Shown here: piece after piece, positions 35,078 to 44,795 of the stretch
Numbering within the stretch: position 1 is the stretch's first letter
How the letters are laid out: each line of letters begins with the position of its first letter
Origin: an uncultured Pseudoteredinibacter sp.
GTDB taxonomy: Bacteria > Pseudomonadota > Gammaproteobacteria > Pseudomonadales > Cellvibrionaceae
Reading direction: 5' to 3'
Length of the DNA stretch: 64,000 nucleotides
Assembly (NCBI RefSeq): GCF_947502065.1
Contig: NZ_CANMYE010000008.1
Location: 1-64,000 of the forward strand
Translations under genes and position numbers: made by a program
Notes under the pieces: generated by a model
What the model was told of the DNA's origin: nothing
What the model saw: the letters and a program-made list of their open reading frames with translations, nothing else
The model's database searches: none

Positions 35078-35157
35078 GACGTTAGACGTTAGACGTTAGA
35101 CGTTAGACGTTAGACGTTAGACGTTAGACGTTAGACGTTAGACGTTAGACGTTAGAC
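35078..35157. repeat. (GACGTTA)11 tandem repeat after metK
   Basis: Eleven exact copies of the 7-mer GACGTTA (35078-35154) plus GAC start in the base after the metK stop codon. A shorter, degenerate, inverted version (GACGTCTCACGTCTTAC) lies at 35551-35567, on the other side of the four-helix-bundle gene. Confidence 0.95.
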
Positions 35158-35567
35158 AAGAGCTTGACTCAGGAGGAGTCGGATGCAAAGGGCGCATGAA
35201 AGGCTTACCGTGTGGCAAGATGCCATGGATTTGGTTGAGACTATTTATTTACTGACTCAATCATTTCCCAAACACGAGCAGTTTACGCTAAGCGCTCAAA
35301 TGCGACGGGCAGCGATAAGCATCCCTTCCAATATTGCAGAAGGCGCTTCTCGCGGCAGTGATAAGGAGTTTGTTCGTTTTTTACAGATAGCTCGGGCATC
35401 ATTAAGCGAACTTGAAACTCAGTTAAAAATTGCTATACGTCTTAGTTATATTGAACAAAACAATACGGCCTTACAGGATTGCAACACTGCATTCGCAAAG
35501 CTGCCAGGTCTAATTAACAAGTTAAATCAGCAAATAGTGTAAGAGCTGCGGACGTCTCACGTCTTAC
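35158..35567. mobile_element. Candidate S23/IVP cassette between metK and ahcY
   Basis: The gene at 35183-35542 is bracketed by direct repeats AAGAGCT (35158-35164 and 35541-35547), outside which lie the GACGTTA array on the left and an inverted GACGT-type repeat on the right. It separates metK from ahcY. The symmetry suggests an inserted or mobilised unit, but no transposase or clear target duplication is seen. Confidence 0.45.
35183..35542 (+). CDS. Four-helix-bundle protein, S23/IVP family
   Basis: 119 residues, all helical, without signal peptide. It shows the family pattern LTVWQDAMDLVETIYLLT (8-25), then MRRAAISIPSNIAEGASRGS (about 45-64) and FLQIARASLSELETQL. The family was first found in 23S rRNA intervening sequences and is related to the Avd accessory protein of diversity-generating retroelements. 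AGGAGGA precedes the ATG. It lies inside the SAM-cycle operon in a repeat-bounded cassette. Function is unknown. Confidence 0.85.
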   Translation: MQRAHERLTVWQDAMDLVETIYLLTQSFPKHEQFTLSAQMRRAAISIPSNIAEGASRGSDKEFVRFLQIARASLSELETQLKIAIRLSYIEQNNTALQDCNTAFAKLPGLINKLNQQIV

Positions 35568-35592
35568 CTTTTACATTTAACGAGGCATATTT

Positions 35593-37005
35593 ATGAACTA
35601 CGATATTAATGGCTTTACCGATTTTAGAGTGGCCGCTCAATCTAAAGAGCAGTTTGAGCAAGATGCCTCTTGGGGCCGTAAAGAAATTGAAATTGCTGAA
35701 GGCGAAATGCCGGCATTGATGGCTTTGCGTCGCAAGTACAAAGATGCACAACCTTTGGCTGGTGCCAAGATTATGGGTTGTATTCATATGACCATCCAAA
35801 CGGCCGTACTTATCGAAACCCTAGTTGAGCTAGGTGCTGATGTACGCTGGTCATCTTGTAATATTTTCTCTACCCAAGATCACGCTGCCGCTGCTATCGC
35901 CGCTGCTGGCATTCCTGTTTTTGCTTGGAAAGGTGAAACCGAGGAAGAGTTCTGGTGGTGTATCGAGCAAACTATTCTAGCCGAAAAAGACAGTGACAAG
36001 CTTTGGGATTCCAACATCATCCTAGATGATGGTGGTGACCTAACTCAGATGTGTCACGAAAAATATCCGCAAGTATTGAACAACATCCACGGTATTTCTG
36101 AAGAAACCACCACAGGTGTACACCGCTTGGTTGAGATGTTGGAAAAAGGCGAACTAAAGGTTCCAGCCATCAATGTTAACGACTCTGTTACCAAATCGAA
36201 GAACGATAACAAATACGGTTGTCGTCACTCTTTGAATGATGCCATCAAGCGTGGCGTAGACCACCTATTAAGCGGCAAAAAAGCGCTTGTAGTAGGTTAC
36301 GGTGATGTAGGTAAAGGTTCTGCGGCTTCTTTGCGTCAAGAAGGTATGATCGTTAAAGTTACTGAGATTGATCCTATCTGCGCAATGCAAGCTTGCATGG
36401 ATGGCTTTGAGATTGTTTCGCCTTATATCGACGGCGTAAACACCGGCGAGCTTAGCTGCATCAATAAAGAGTTACTGGGCACTACCGACCTGATTGTTAC
36501 CACCACCGGCAACACCAATGTTTGTGATGCCAATATGCTTCAGAGCCTAAAGAACGGCGCTGTAGTGTGTAATATTGGCCATTTCGATAATGAAATCGAT
36601 ACCGCTTATATGCGTGAAAACTGGGAATGGGAAGAAGTTAAACCACAGGTTCACAAAATTTACCGCAATAAAGCCGAGAAGGATCATTTGCTTCTGCTTT
36701 CTGAAGGCCGCTTGGTGAACTTGGGTAATGCTACTGGCCACCCATCACGCATTATGGATGGTTCTTTCGCTAACCAAGTTCTAGCACAAATTTATTTGTG
36801 GGAGCGCAAATTCGCCGATCTTATGGAAGGTGAAAAGAAAGACGCACTTTACGTTAAAGTCTTGCCGAAGAAGCTGGACGAAGAAGTAGCGGCTGACATG
36901 GTTGCGGGTTTTGGTGGCGTAATCACCAAATTAACCCAAACCCAAGCCGACTACATCAACGTTGAAGTTGACGGCCCATTCAAGCCAGAATCTTATAAGT
37001 ACTAA
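35593..37005 (+). CDS. ahcY: S-adenosylhomocysteine hydrolase
   Basis: 470 residues. It hydrolyses S-adenosylhomocysteine to adenosine and homocysteine with bound NAD. Visible are the substrate segment MGCIHMTIQTAVLIETL (about 61-77), the catalytic-region SVTKSKNDNKYGCRHS (about 198-213) and the NAD loop GYGDVGKGSAASLRQEG (about 236-252). The C-terminal Lys/Tyr pair ends the protein at YKY. Length agrees with the bacterial class with an insertion of about 40 residues. It follows metK but is separated from it by the repeat cassette. GAGG lies nine bases before the ATG. Confidence 0.97.
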   Translation: MNYDINGFTDFRVAAQSKEQFEQDASWGRKEIEIAEGEMPALMALRRKYKDAQPLAGAKIMGCIHMTIQTAVLIETLVELGADVRWSSCNIFSTQDHAAAAIAAAGIPVFAWKGETEEEFWWCIEQTILAEKDSDKLWDSNIILDDGGDLTQMCHEKYPQVLNNIHGISEETTTGVHRLVEMLEKGELKVPAINVNDSVTKSKNDNKYGCRHSLNDAIKRGVDHLLSGKKALVVGYGDVGKGSAASLRQEGMIVKVTEIDPICAMQACMDGFEIVSPYIDGVNTGELSCINKELLGTTDLIVTTTGNTNVCDANMLQSLKNGAVVCNIGHFDNEIDTAYMRENWEWEEVKPQVHKIYRNKAEKDHLLLLSEGRLVNLGNATGHPSRIMDGSFANQVLAQIYLWERKFADLMEGEKKDALYVKVLPKKLDEEVAADMVAGFGGVITKLTQTQADYINVEVDGPFKPESYKY

Positions 37006-37035
37006 AATAAGAACTGAGCTTAGCAATAACAGCTT

Positions 37036-37066
37036 CGCTGCTTCTGTGAAAAAACAGGAGCAGCGA
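37036..37066 (+). other. Hairpin between ahcY and metF
   Basis: CGCTGCTTCTGT pairs with ACAGGAGCAGCG through one G-U pair, with a short A-rich loop. No T tract follows, so it is not a standard terminator. It may tune metF expression or mRNA stability; no SAH-riboswitch pattern is recognised in it. Confidence 0.35.
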
Positions 37067-37103
37067 ATATCGAGCACTGTTCAAAATAAACAGGCCAAAT
37101 ACC

Positions 37104-37946
37104 ATGAGCAATGAGCATATTCCTGTTAGCTTTGAGTTTTTCCCACCAAAAACTCAAAAAGGAAAAGAGAAATTAAAGGCTGTACAAGAAGAGCTGGCCT
37201 TATTCCAACCAGAGTTCTATTCCGTCACCTATGGTGCTGGGGGATCTACCCGCGATAGCACCAAGGGGATTGTGTTGGATTCTATCAATGCGGGCTTCGA
37301 TACAGCACCGCATCTATCCTTTGGTGGCGATGACGAAGACACCATTAAGCAGCTGCTGCAAGAATATAAAGAAGGCGGTGTAAAACGCATCGTGGCCCTG
37401 CGCGGTGACATGCCTTCTGGCATGGGCGGTGCCTCTCAGCTGGTTTATGCCAATCAGCTAGTGAGCTTTATTCGCGAGCACTTTGGCGATCACTTCCATA
37501 TTGAAGTGGCAGCTTACCCGGAGATCCACCCAGAAGCACGCAGTTATAAAAAAGATATTGAGTATCTAAAAGGCAAGTTTGATGCCGGAGCCAGCAGCGC
37601 TATCACTCAGTATTTTTATAACCCTGATTCTTACTTTTATTTTGTGGATCAGTGTCAGGCAGCGGGCATCGATCAACCAATCATCCCGGGCATTATGCCG
37701 ATAATTAATTATCAAAATCTTGCCCGCTTTAGTGCCAACTGTGGCGCAGAGATTCCCCGCTGGATGGCAAGACGCCTAGAAGACTTTGCTGATGATCAAG
37801 AGAGTATTATTTCTTTTGGTATTGATCTGGTATCAGACCTCTGTGAAATGTTGCTCGATAATGGCGCTCCTGGCTTGCACTTTTACAGTATGAACCAAAC
37901 CCAGCCCACATCTCAAATATTGGTGAATCTACTTGGTAGCGAGTAA
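37104..37946 (+). CDS. metF: 5,10-methylenetetrahydrofolate reductase
   Basis: 280 residues, the typical bacterial length. It uses FAD and NADH to make 5-methyltetrahydrofolate, the methyl donor for methionine. Features: SFEFFPPKTQKGKEKL (about residues 9-24), the VTYGAGGSTRD motif near 40-50, ALRGDMPSG near 98-106 and PGIMPIINYQNLARF near 194-208. Third enzyme of the SAM cycle group downstream of sahR. A strong terminator follows. Confidence 0.96.
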   Translation: MSNEHIPVSFEFFPPKTQKGKEKLKAVQEELALFQPEFYSVTYGAGGSTRDSTKGIVLDSINAGFDTAPHLSFGGDDEDTIKQLLQEYKEGGVKRIVALRGDMPSGMGGASQLVYANQLVSFIREHFGDHFHIEVAAYPEIHPEARSYKKDIEYLKGKFDAGASSAITQYFYNPDSYFYFVDQCQAAGIDQPIIPGIMPIINYQNLARFSANCGAEIPRWMARRLEDFADDQESIISFGIDLVSDLCEMLLDNGAPGLHFYSMNQTQPTSQILVNLLGSE

Positions 37947-37947
37947 T

Positions 37948-37980
37948 AAAAAAGGCCGTTTTTAAACGGCCTTTTTCTTT
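37948..37980 (+). terminator. Terminator after metF
   Basis: AAAAAAGGCCGTTT, short loop, AACGGCCTTTTT: an 11-base stem with T tract in the + direction and A tract before it, so it may serve both metF and the converging acylase gene. Confidence 0.9.
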
Positions 37981-37987
37981 TGGGTTA

Positions 37988-40498
37988 CTACTTATTTATC
38001 ACAAGCCGTTTCGTTTGATGCTTGGACTGCAAGATCTCATCTTTACTGGCCGGAATTTTCTTATATTTAAATTGCAAAAACATTTCCAACTGGTCTCGAT
38101 AGTGAGGATCTTCCTCACCTGCGGTATTTACAAAACCACTCTGGCCTGGCGGAATAGAATCATAGGCCTCGAAGCGATCTCCGCGAGCTATAAATAAGTT
38201 ATTCTCGCTACCTCGATTAGCATACTCCGCAATATTGACCACAGGGCGTTTAGCAGCTTGCGGCACCCCTCTAAAGTTGACTCCCACCCATTCCATTGTC
38301 GGCGAGGGAACCTTCCATGCACTTACCGTCAAGCCCTGCTGTTGCATCAAGCGCTTCACAGCTTCGCGAAAACTACGTTGCAATACTTGCTCGGATTGCC
38401 CCGAAAAGAAATCATAAATAGGCTCTTGTTGGGCGGCAAGCGCGTCTAGATTTTTTATCAAGGCTCGCGTTCCACTGCCCACCAACATGGATGGGCCCAA
38501 TTTTACGGTTGGGTAGCCGGTAGCACTGTAAAGATAAAAGAAATCATCACCCACATCATCGTGGATAGCGTTTTTTACTAGCGTACTTACGAAGTTTTCC
38601 GCTATCGCGGCGGCCGCAGGATAATTACCCTGCTCATCAGCTAGCCAGTTTTGATCCCAGGATTCCAGGGTTTTCAACGCTGCTCTCTCGATATCATTCA
38701 ACTTGCTTTTTGATAAAGCTCGCTGCAAATATGGCAACAGATAGGGCAGACTAGAATCGCGATAGCTTACCTTCTCATTAATTGCCCAAATTTCTTCGGG
38801 AGTGAATGTCGCCTGACTCTCTAGCTGTTTATTAATATGTTGTACGCGGTGGGCTCGCCCCCAAGTTAAAGGCCAAAGATCAGCTGCTACCCAGTCAGCA
38901 GATGGGCGATTATTCCAGTTACTGATGTAAGCCTGAGCTGGGTTTTCAACACTTGGGTTTTCGCTATAAGGGCGCATGCCTAACCAATCGTAAGAACCAT
39001 CACCCGGTACGGGTATACGAGGGTCATGTCCAGCAACCCTCTGGGGATAATTACCGCCATGGGTGTAAGCGATATTACCTTTGATATCCATATAGTAAAA
39101 ATTAATATTGGTAGCCACACCCTCTACTGCTTCTTTAGCATCGCGAATAGAGTTTTTCTTGGACAGTTCTATCCAGCTCAAAAGCGTTGCCAGCTCTTTA
39201 CCTTCCCAAGCTCGCGCCCTACTTACTGCCACGCCGTCTTCGGGCAGGTGAATCATTACCATACCCTGAGCCGACTTCCTCGCCTTTAGTTTGTGAGTAG
39301 CACCACCTTTAACATTGATGGTTTCTTCCCACACTTCAAAGTCTTTGAACTCGCCCTTGTGCCAATATTGTTCTTGATTCTCTGGGTTAAGTTTAAGAAT
39401 GTATTCATCAACCTGATCACTTAAACCCGCTGTACTTCCCCATGCAATTTTATTGTTATGGGCAAATAATAATGCCGGCAAACCTAGCAGGGTATTACCG
39501 ACCACTTCAAAATCACCGCCATGCAGGCCGATTCCATTCACATAGGAAGGCAAGCTCCAGCCAAATTGTGGACCATTAAGCAAAACGCCATTAGCACCCT
39601 CAGTTTTAGCGGAGGAAACAGACCAAAAGTTACTGGCCGGAGAGAATTCCGCGCTAACCGTAAATCCATTATTGGCAATTAGAGTTTCAAAGTCTTCAGC
39701 CACTGCAGGATCATTTGTTATACCCTGAAACTCGCCATTCTGGTTTACCGCGACGCGTGAGGTTTTGCCAACTGCTGCTAACGTATTAAGGTATTTGGGT
39801 AGCTTGTCACCTTGTAATTCGATGCTTCCTTCTCGAGGCACTGTAGTGGGTGAATCTTGATCCAATAGCCATTTAGAGGCATTAAATATATCCCAGGCTT
39901 TTTCTTCGCCATGCTGATTGCGTAAGCTCTGCCACAAGGCTAGATTATCGCGCTCGGAGCTAAAATCAGAATAACGATGTGCGATTGCACCTGCGAAAAT
40001 CATAGCAACATCATATGCTTGCCACTGCTTAGGCAAGAAGTCATTTTCCTTAAATTCTAGAGGTAATAACTCATTTTTATTGGCTAACACTTCTTCTACT
40101 CTGGCACTAAAGCCCTGAGCATAGGCTTCTAATAATGAGCGTTCTTCTGAAGACACCTCAGCCAATTGACGCTGAACGTCAGCAAGATTGTAACTGCGAC
40201 GAATATGTTCATCTAGACTTAGATATTTATCACCTAGTACCTCTGAGACTTGTCCCAAAACGGTTCTTCTTAGCATCTCCATTTGGTACAAGCGATCTTC
40301 TGCAATGGCATAGCCATAGCCATAATAAACTCCGTAGTTGTCTTCACCATAAATATGTGGCGTGCCGTATTCATCTCGAATAATTTCGACAGCTGATTGG
40401 CTTGCTTTCTTGGCAAGCTGAGTATTATTTAGCTCTGGTGATCCACAAGATGAAATAAGCCCCATAGAGATTAGAGCTAGACTTAATGCACTTTTCAT
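37988..40498 (-). CDS. Penicillin-acylase-family amidohydrolase lipoprotein
   Basis: 836 residues. A lipobox (ISSC, Cys18) is followed by the Ntn-hydrolase fold. The chain begins with EIIRDEYGTPHIYGEDNYGV (about 38-57). The likely self-cleavage site and nucleophile is Ser289 in PASNFWSVSS, which would give an alpha subunit, a spacer and a beta chain. The family removes acyl groups from beta-lactams, cyclic lipopeptides or N-acyl-homoserine lactones. A preceding Gly is more common than Ala at the cleavage site. It is the last gene of a leftward group with a TonB-dependent receptor and an amidase. Confidence 0.88.
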   Translation of the reverse strand: MKSALSLALISMGLISSCGSPELNNTQLAKKASQSAVEIIRDEYGTPHIYGEDNYGVYYGYGYAIAEDRLYQMEMLRRTVLGQVSEVLGDKYLSLDEHIRRSYNLADVQRQLAEVSSEERSLLEAYAQGFSARVEEVLANKNELLPLEFKENDFLPKQWQAYDVAMIFAGAIAHRYSDFSSERDNLALWQSLRNQHGEEKAWDIFNASKWLLDQDSPTTVPREGSIELQGDKLPKYLNTLAAVGKTSRVAVNQNGEFQGITNDPAVAEDFETLIANNGFTVSAEFSPASNFWSVSSAKTEGANGVLLNGPQFGWSLPSYVNGIGLHGGDFEVVGNTLLGLPALLFAHNNKIAWGSTAGLSDQVDEYILKLNPENQEQYWHKGEFKDFEVWEETINVKGGATHKLKARKSAQGMVMIHLPEDGVAVSRARAWEGKELATLLSWIELSKKNSIRDAKEAVEGVATNINFYYMDIKGNIAYTHGGNYPQRVAGHDPRIPVPGDGSYDWLGMRPYSENPSVENPAQAYISNWNNRPSADWVAADLWPLTWGRAHRVQHINKQLESQATFTPEEIWAINEKVSYRDSSLPYLLPYLQRALSKSKLNDIERAALKTLESWDQNWLADEQGNYPAAAAIAENFVSTLVKNAIHDDVGDDFFYLYSATGYPTVKLGPSMLVGSGTRALIKNLDALAAQQEPIYDFFSGQSEQVLQRSFREAVKRLMQQQGLTVSAWKVPSPTMEWVGVNFRGVPQAAKRPVVNIAEYANRGSENNLFIARGDRFEAYDSIPPGQSGFVNTAGEEDPHYRDQLEMFLQFKYKKIPASKDEILQSKHQTKRLVINK

Positions 40499-40596
40499 TT
40501 TTAATTCCCAACTTATTTTTATATGGCTTTTAGCTCAGCTAAATTTTTCATGTTGCATCTAATGATTCAATACAAACAAAGTAGGTTTTTATAGCT

Positions 40597-40626
40597 AAAA
40601 AAAAGCCCAATCAAATTGACTGGGCT
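40597..40626 (-). terminator. Terminator after the TonB-dependent receptor
   Basis: On the minus strand AGCCCA pairs with TGGGCT and eight T residues follow. It lies about 80 bases past the receptor stop, so the acylase gene downstream probably has its own promoter. Confidence 0.85.
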
Positions 40627-40703
40627 AAATACACAACGAAATCGACTTTTCAAAAGCTTCGACTGGCACCAAGAGGGAGAGCATTACGCCAGCCGAAGTT
40701 CTA

Positions 40704-42974
40704 TTACATAGAGTAGTTAACGGTTAGACCGTAGGTGCGTGGCGCACCCCATACACCGATACCACCAGGCCCAATAACATATTGGTGAGAAATATAATCC
40801 TCATCCATTAAGTTTTTACCCCATAAGGCCACTTCCCACTGCTCGTCAGCTGAAGTCCATGCGGCACGCGCATCCCACAACTCATAAGCATCCAGAGTGA
40901 TACGGTCGTCGATATAATCACCGCGCTGCTCATCCGAGTAGCTGTATTCTAAGCGGAAATCCATTGCGCCATTTTCCATGGGCACATTGTAGTTAAAGGA
41001 TAAGTTAGAGCTATTTGGTGGCGCAGAGCGCAAGCCTTTACCAGAAGCATCAACAATACCTCTAGTGGTTTCAATAATCAGATCGCTAACTTCACTATCC
41101 ATATAGGCGTAGAAGCCTTTGATGTAGAAGTTTTCGGTCGGATACCAAGTAACTTCCAGCTCAGCACCGGTAATTTCCGCTTCACCAATATTGGTGGTCA
41201 AGAAAGTACCAAAGCTTGAACCTGGAACAGGACCAAAACGAACAACCTGTAGATCTTCATAATCGGTGTAGAAGGCAGTTACGTTCATACGCAAGCTGTT
41301 ATCCATAAAGTCGCCTTTAAATCCAACTTCATAGTTTAATGCGGTTTCAGGATCTACCGGGGTAGAAGCCGAAGACTCAACACCTTGCGAACCGGCAAAA
41401 CCTCCAGACTTATAACCTTTCGATGCCGATGCAAAGAACATCATATTGTCGTTCGGGAAATACTGCATAGCGATCTTAGGAGAAAAATCGTTCCAGTCAT
41501 CACTTGGATTAACTTCGAAAGCTTCAGCAATAATATTCAAACTGCCGCCAACACCGCCACAAGGCGCGAAGTTTTCAAACTGGGTGCCAATAATCGACGG
41601 ATCGTTATCACGCACTAGATCACAGTTAACAGATACAGCTTTGTAATCTTTTTCATCAACGGTGTAACGTGCACCCAAGGTTAAGTGCAACTGCTCACTG
41701 AATTCCCAAGTACCCTGCCAGTAGGCCGCATAGCTGGTAGTTTCGTTACCGGTAAATGCGTATTCATTACCAATAATTTCCTGGCTGCCTACATCGGTAG
41801 CCCTAAAGCCATCAAAGCTGCCGGCTTTGGTAATGCGGAAGATTTCAGTTCGATCGGTTTCTTCAGTGAAGAAATACAAACCCGCGGTGTAGTTAAAATT
41901 ACCATCAAGGTTTGAAGTCCAGCGTAATTCTTGAGAGAAGGTATCGATATCTTCTTTAATATCGTCCATCACTTCATCAAATGGCAAACCTAGCGCACCA
42001 AGTGGAGCACCCACAGAGGCCATCGACCAATCAGTTTCGGCGGTACGGAATGCAGTGATGGTGGTTAACGTACCGGTATCGAATTCGATATCACCCTGCA
42101 AGCTAATACCACTAGCTTCACGCTCAGAATAGCCATCACGTGATGCAGCATTTTGACGCGGCCCCGTTACACCATTAGCGGCCATAATAGCGCTTAGTGG
42201 AGCGTTGTCATTAACACCTGTGCGGCCCATATCAGCTCGGCTGTCTTCCATCGTATCTACGGAAAGCAACCAGTCAGAACTTTCAGCTTCAACACGCAAT
42301 TGCGCGCGAACAGAAGTTTGATCTTCGTCTTGTAACTCTGTACCCAATAGAACGTTATCAACATAACCGTCATGTTCACGATGGTTAACACTGATTTTAC
42401 CGTATACATTGTCACTTAAAGCGCCACTCACCAAACCTTGATAACGCAAAATGCCTTCGTTACCTACCGTCATGCCAGCTTTTAATTTGGTTTCATCTGT
42501 CGGCTTGGCAGATACTACATTGATGGCACCACCAATAGCGTTACGACCAAATAGTGTGCCCTGCGGACCACGTAATACTTCTACACGCTCTAAGTCGAAC
42601 ATATCGAAGTTGATACTGGCACCACGGCCGATATACACACCATCCAAAAATAGGGCTACCGAGTTATCTAGACCGGCACCGTCATCAGCCGAGGAAATAC
42701 CTCGCAAAGATGGAATCGCCTGACCCGGAGAAAATTCACTGAACGATAAGCCCGGAGTATGTTGAGCAATACTGCCGGCATCAAAAATATCGGATTTTTT
42801 AATTTCATCAGCGCCAAGAGCGGTTACCGCAATTGGAATATCCTGCACGTTTTCAGCGCGGTGCTGAGCCGTGACCACAACTTCTTCAATTTGCGCCAAT
42901 GCACTTAGGGAAACAGCGCTCATGGCTGTCACCGCCGCCGCGCGGCGAATTGCTACGGCTAAAGGGTGTTTCAT
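40704..42974 (-). CDS. TonB-dependent outer-membrane receptor
   Basis: 756 residues from the ATG at 42974 (GAGGACAACAT before it; the frame opens ten codons earlier). The signal peptide is followed by the TonB box-like IEEVVVTAQHR, a plug domain (EVLRGPQGTLFGRNAIGGAI, about 114-133) and a 22-strand-type barrel ending YGLTVNYSM with a final aromatic-hydrophobic pattern. This is the IroN/FecA-like broad group used by Cellvibrionales for many small organics, so no ligand is assigned. It shares the strand with an amidase upstream and an acylase downstream, suggesting import of an amide or N-acyl compound. Confidence 0.93.
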   Translation of the reverse strand: MKHPLAVAIRRAAAVTAMSAVSLSALAQIEEVVVTAQHRAENVQDIPIAVTALGADEIKKSDIFDAGSIAQHTPGLSFSEFSPGQAIPSLRGISSADDGAGLDNSVALFLDGVYIGRGASINFDMFDLERVEVLRGPQGTLFGRNAIGGAINVVSAKPTDETKLKAGMTVGNEGILRYQGLVSGALSDNVYGKISVNHREHDGYVDNVLLGTELQDEDQTSVRAQLRVEAESSDWLLSVDTMEDSRADMGRTGVNDNAPLSAIMAANGVTGPRQNAASRDGYSEREASGISLQGDIEFDTGTLTTITAFRTAETDWSMASVGAPLGALGLPFDEVMDDIKEDIDTFSQELRWTSNLDGNFNYTAGLYFFTEETDRTEIFRITKAGSFDGFRATDVGSQEIIGNEYAFTGNETTSYAAYWQGTWEFSEQLHLTLGARYTVDEKDYKAVSVNCDLVRDNDPSIIGTQFENFAPCGGVGGSLNIIAEAFEVNPSDDWNDFSPKIAMQYFPNDNMMFFASASKGYKSGGFAGSQGVESSASTPVDPETALNYEVGFKGDFMDNSLRMNVTAFYTDYEDLQVVRFGPVPGSSFGTFLTTNIGEAEITGAELEVTWYPTENFYIKGFYAYMDSEVSDLIIETTRGIVDASGKGLRSAPPNSSNLSFNYNVPMENGAMDFRLEYSYSDEQRGDYIDDRITLDAYELWDARAAWTSADEQWEVALWGKNLMDEDYISHQYVIGPGGIGVWGAPRTYGLTVNYSM

Positions 42975-43155
42975 TATGTTGTCCTCATCATCTCGAATTA
43001 TCATTATTGTTGACAGCTCTTTGCTGAATCGTCGGCCGTCCTAGTGTCAATAACACCGCTTGGCAAAACCCCCTCCAAAATAATTTGAATAAAACACTCT
43101 GCCTGCTATTTGATGCTAGCAGCTGAAGGGGGATGCGCCATTTTTCAAGGGCAAA

Positions 43156-44580
43156 CTAGGGGTTTAGGGGCTTTAATATTTTCTCGACGCGGGCTGCAAT
43201 CGCTAATAATTTGCGGTCACTACCAATGGGGCCATCCAGCTCCACCGCCATAGGCAGTCCTAGCGCGGAAACTCCTGCCGGAATGGAAATACCTGGACTG
43301 CCGACATTGCTGGCAGGGTCGGTATTTTGAATATAGCTCGGAAAAGTCGGTAATAAAGAACCGCTACCATCTTCGTTCGCAGTAACAGTTTCCTCACTAC
43401 CTTTGATAGGGCGAGCCGTCAGTGCCGTGGTCGGAAAGATTAAGGCATCAATTTTATTACTATCAAAAAGCGCTTGATAATAAGCCTGCAAGGCCGGCCG
43501 GTGTAAATCGACAGCCTGCCGATATTGTTCCGTACTGATGGCACCTGCTAACGCTTGCCCAACCACGAGCTTTACATCTGGACTTTTGATTGACTCGACA
43601 AGCTCTCCAGCCGAGCTAGAAATATCATTATCGTGTAAGTACTTTGGTAACAACTGTGCAGTTTCGTGCAATACCACCGGGAAGCTAACTTGATGATTTA
43701 ACTCGGCCAATTGATTCGCTGATATTTCCACTAAGCTAATATTGGCCTGTTTTAACAAGGCAAGCGCCTTGTCGATGCCAGCCTCTACTTCCGGCTCTAA
43801 ATTTTGATAGAAATAATCTCGAGCCACCCCCAACCTAATTGGTTGTGAGCTGAGGTCCAATAACGGCGTAGCTGGCTCGCCCGCCATAACCACATCCAAT
43901 AGCGCCACTGTAGCCACATCGACAGCCATGGGACCGACAGTATCACGGGTATTGGAAATCATGGTTAAACCATCAGCGGGGTAACGCCCCAATGATGGGC
44001 GAAAGCCAACAATACCCGTCAAGGCCGCTGGAATGCGTGTTGAACCTCCGGTATCAGTGCCAAGACCCGCCCTAACAATTCCACTTGCAATAGCCGCCGC
44101 AGTACCGCCACTGCTACCACCGGCAAAGTATTCGGGCTTAACAGGGTTCTGCACAGCTCCGGTAAAATAATTATTGCTGGTTATGCCATAAGCCAGCTCA
44201 TGCAGATTACTTTTACCAACAATCAAGGCTCCGGCATCGCGCAGCCGTTTCACCACCCCGGCGTCTTTGCTCGGCACAAAATCCTTCAAAGCTTCTGTGC
44301 CCGCGGTATTGGGCATTCCAGCCACGTGTATATTGTCTTTAACCACCAAGGTCATGCCCGACAAAGGCAAAGCATCACGCCCATCTTTACTCAGCAAGTC
44401 TTGCTGCTTAGCTGCCTCTCTTAGCTGCTTGCGACCCACATAGAGCATGGAGTTTAATGCTTGCTGTTGCTGCGCAGCCGCTATGGCACGCTCGGCCTCA
44501 GCACTTGAAGATTGCCCCGACATTGGCTCACAGCCCCCAACTGCTGCAGCGGCCAAGGCAATTGCGATCGTCTTTTTCAT
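43156..44580 (-). CDS. Exported amidase-signature hydrolase
   Basis: 474 residues with a lipobox (VGGC, Cys17). The Ser-cisSer-Lys triad is visible: Lys81 in VVKDNIH, the GGSSGG loop at 154-159 and the nucleophile Ser180 in GTDTGGSTR. The enzyme cleaves amide bonds and should act in the periplasm, unlike most cytoplasmic members. It is the first gene of a leftward group with a TonB-dependent receptor and an acylase. Confidence 0.92.
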   Translation of the reverse strand: MKKTIAIALAAAAVGGCEPMSGQSSSAEAERAIAAAQQQQALNSMLYVGRKQLREAAKQQDLLSKDGRDALPLSGMTLVVKDNIHVAGMPNTAGTEALKDFVPSKDAGVVKRLRDAGALIVGKSNLHELAYGITSNNYFTGAVQNPVKPEYFAGGSSGGTAAAIASGIVRAGLGTDTGGSTRIPAALTGIVGFRPSLGRYPADGLTMISNTRDTVGPMAVDVATVALLDVVMAGEPATPLLDLSSQPIRLGVARDYFYQNLEPEVEAGIDKALALLKQANISLVEISANQLAELNHQVSFPVVLHETAQLLPKYLHDNDISSSAGELVESIKSPDVKLVVGQALAGAISTEQYRQAVDLHRPALQAYYQALFDSNKIDALIFPTTALTARPIKGSEETVTANEDGSGSLLPTFPSYIQNTDPASNVGSPGISIPAGVSALGLPMAVELDGPIGSDRKLLAIAARVEKILKPLNP

Positions 44581-44649
44581 GGTTTCCTCTTTTTATTTTG
44601 GTACAGATAGCCATATACACTAGCCTAGAGGAAACGCTACTCTGTGGCG

Positions 44650-44743
44650 TCATCACTAGTGATGATTTTGTCGCCTGGATGACAGAATTATTATTAACCA
44701 AGGTAGATACTGTTGTTTATTAAACCAACCGTATTAAACCAAC
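44650..44743. promoter_or_regulatory. Divergent promoter sites between amidase and aldolase-like genes
   Basis: The 215-base divergent gap contains a perfect 16-base palindrome TCATCACTAGTGATGA (44650-44665) and a 12-base direct repeat TATTAAACCAAC at 44718-44729 and 44732-44743, a 14-base spacing. Both look like regulator binding sites; no regulator gene is adjacent. Confidence 0.5.
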
Positions 44744-44795
44744 TATAGATCGTAGGCGCCGAGCGCCAAGAGCATAACAAGAGATAAAAAGTACT

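Noticed and set aside
35078..35157. CRISPR-like array
   Set aside because: The 7-base units are contiguous with no spacers, so it is a microsatellite-type repeat, not CRISPR.
35543..35592. SAH or SAM riboswitch before ahcY or metK
   Set aside because: No consensus pattern was recognised in the short leaders; control by the SahR-type protein explains the context.
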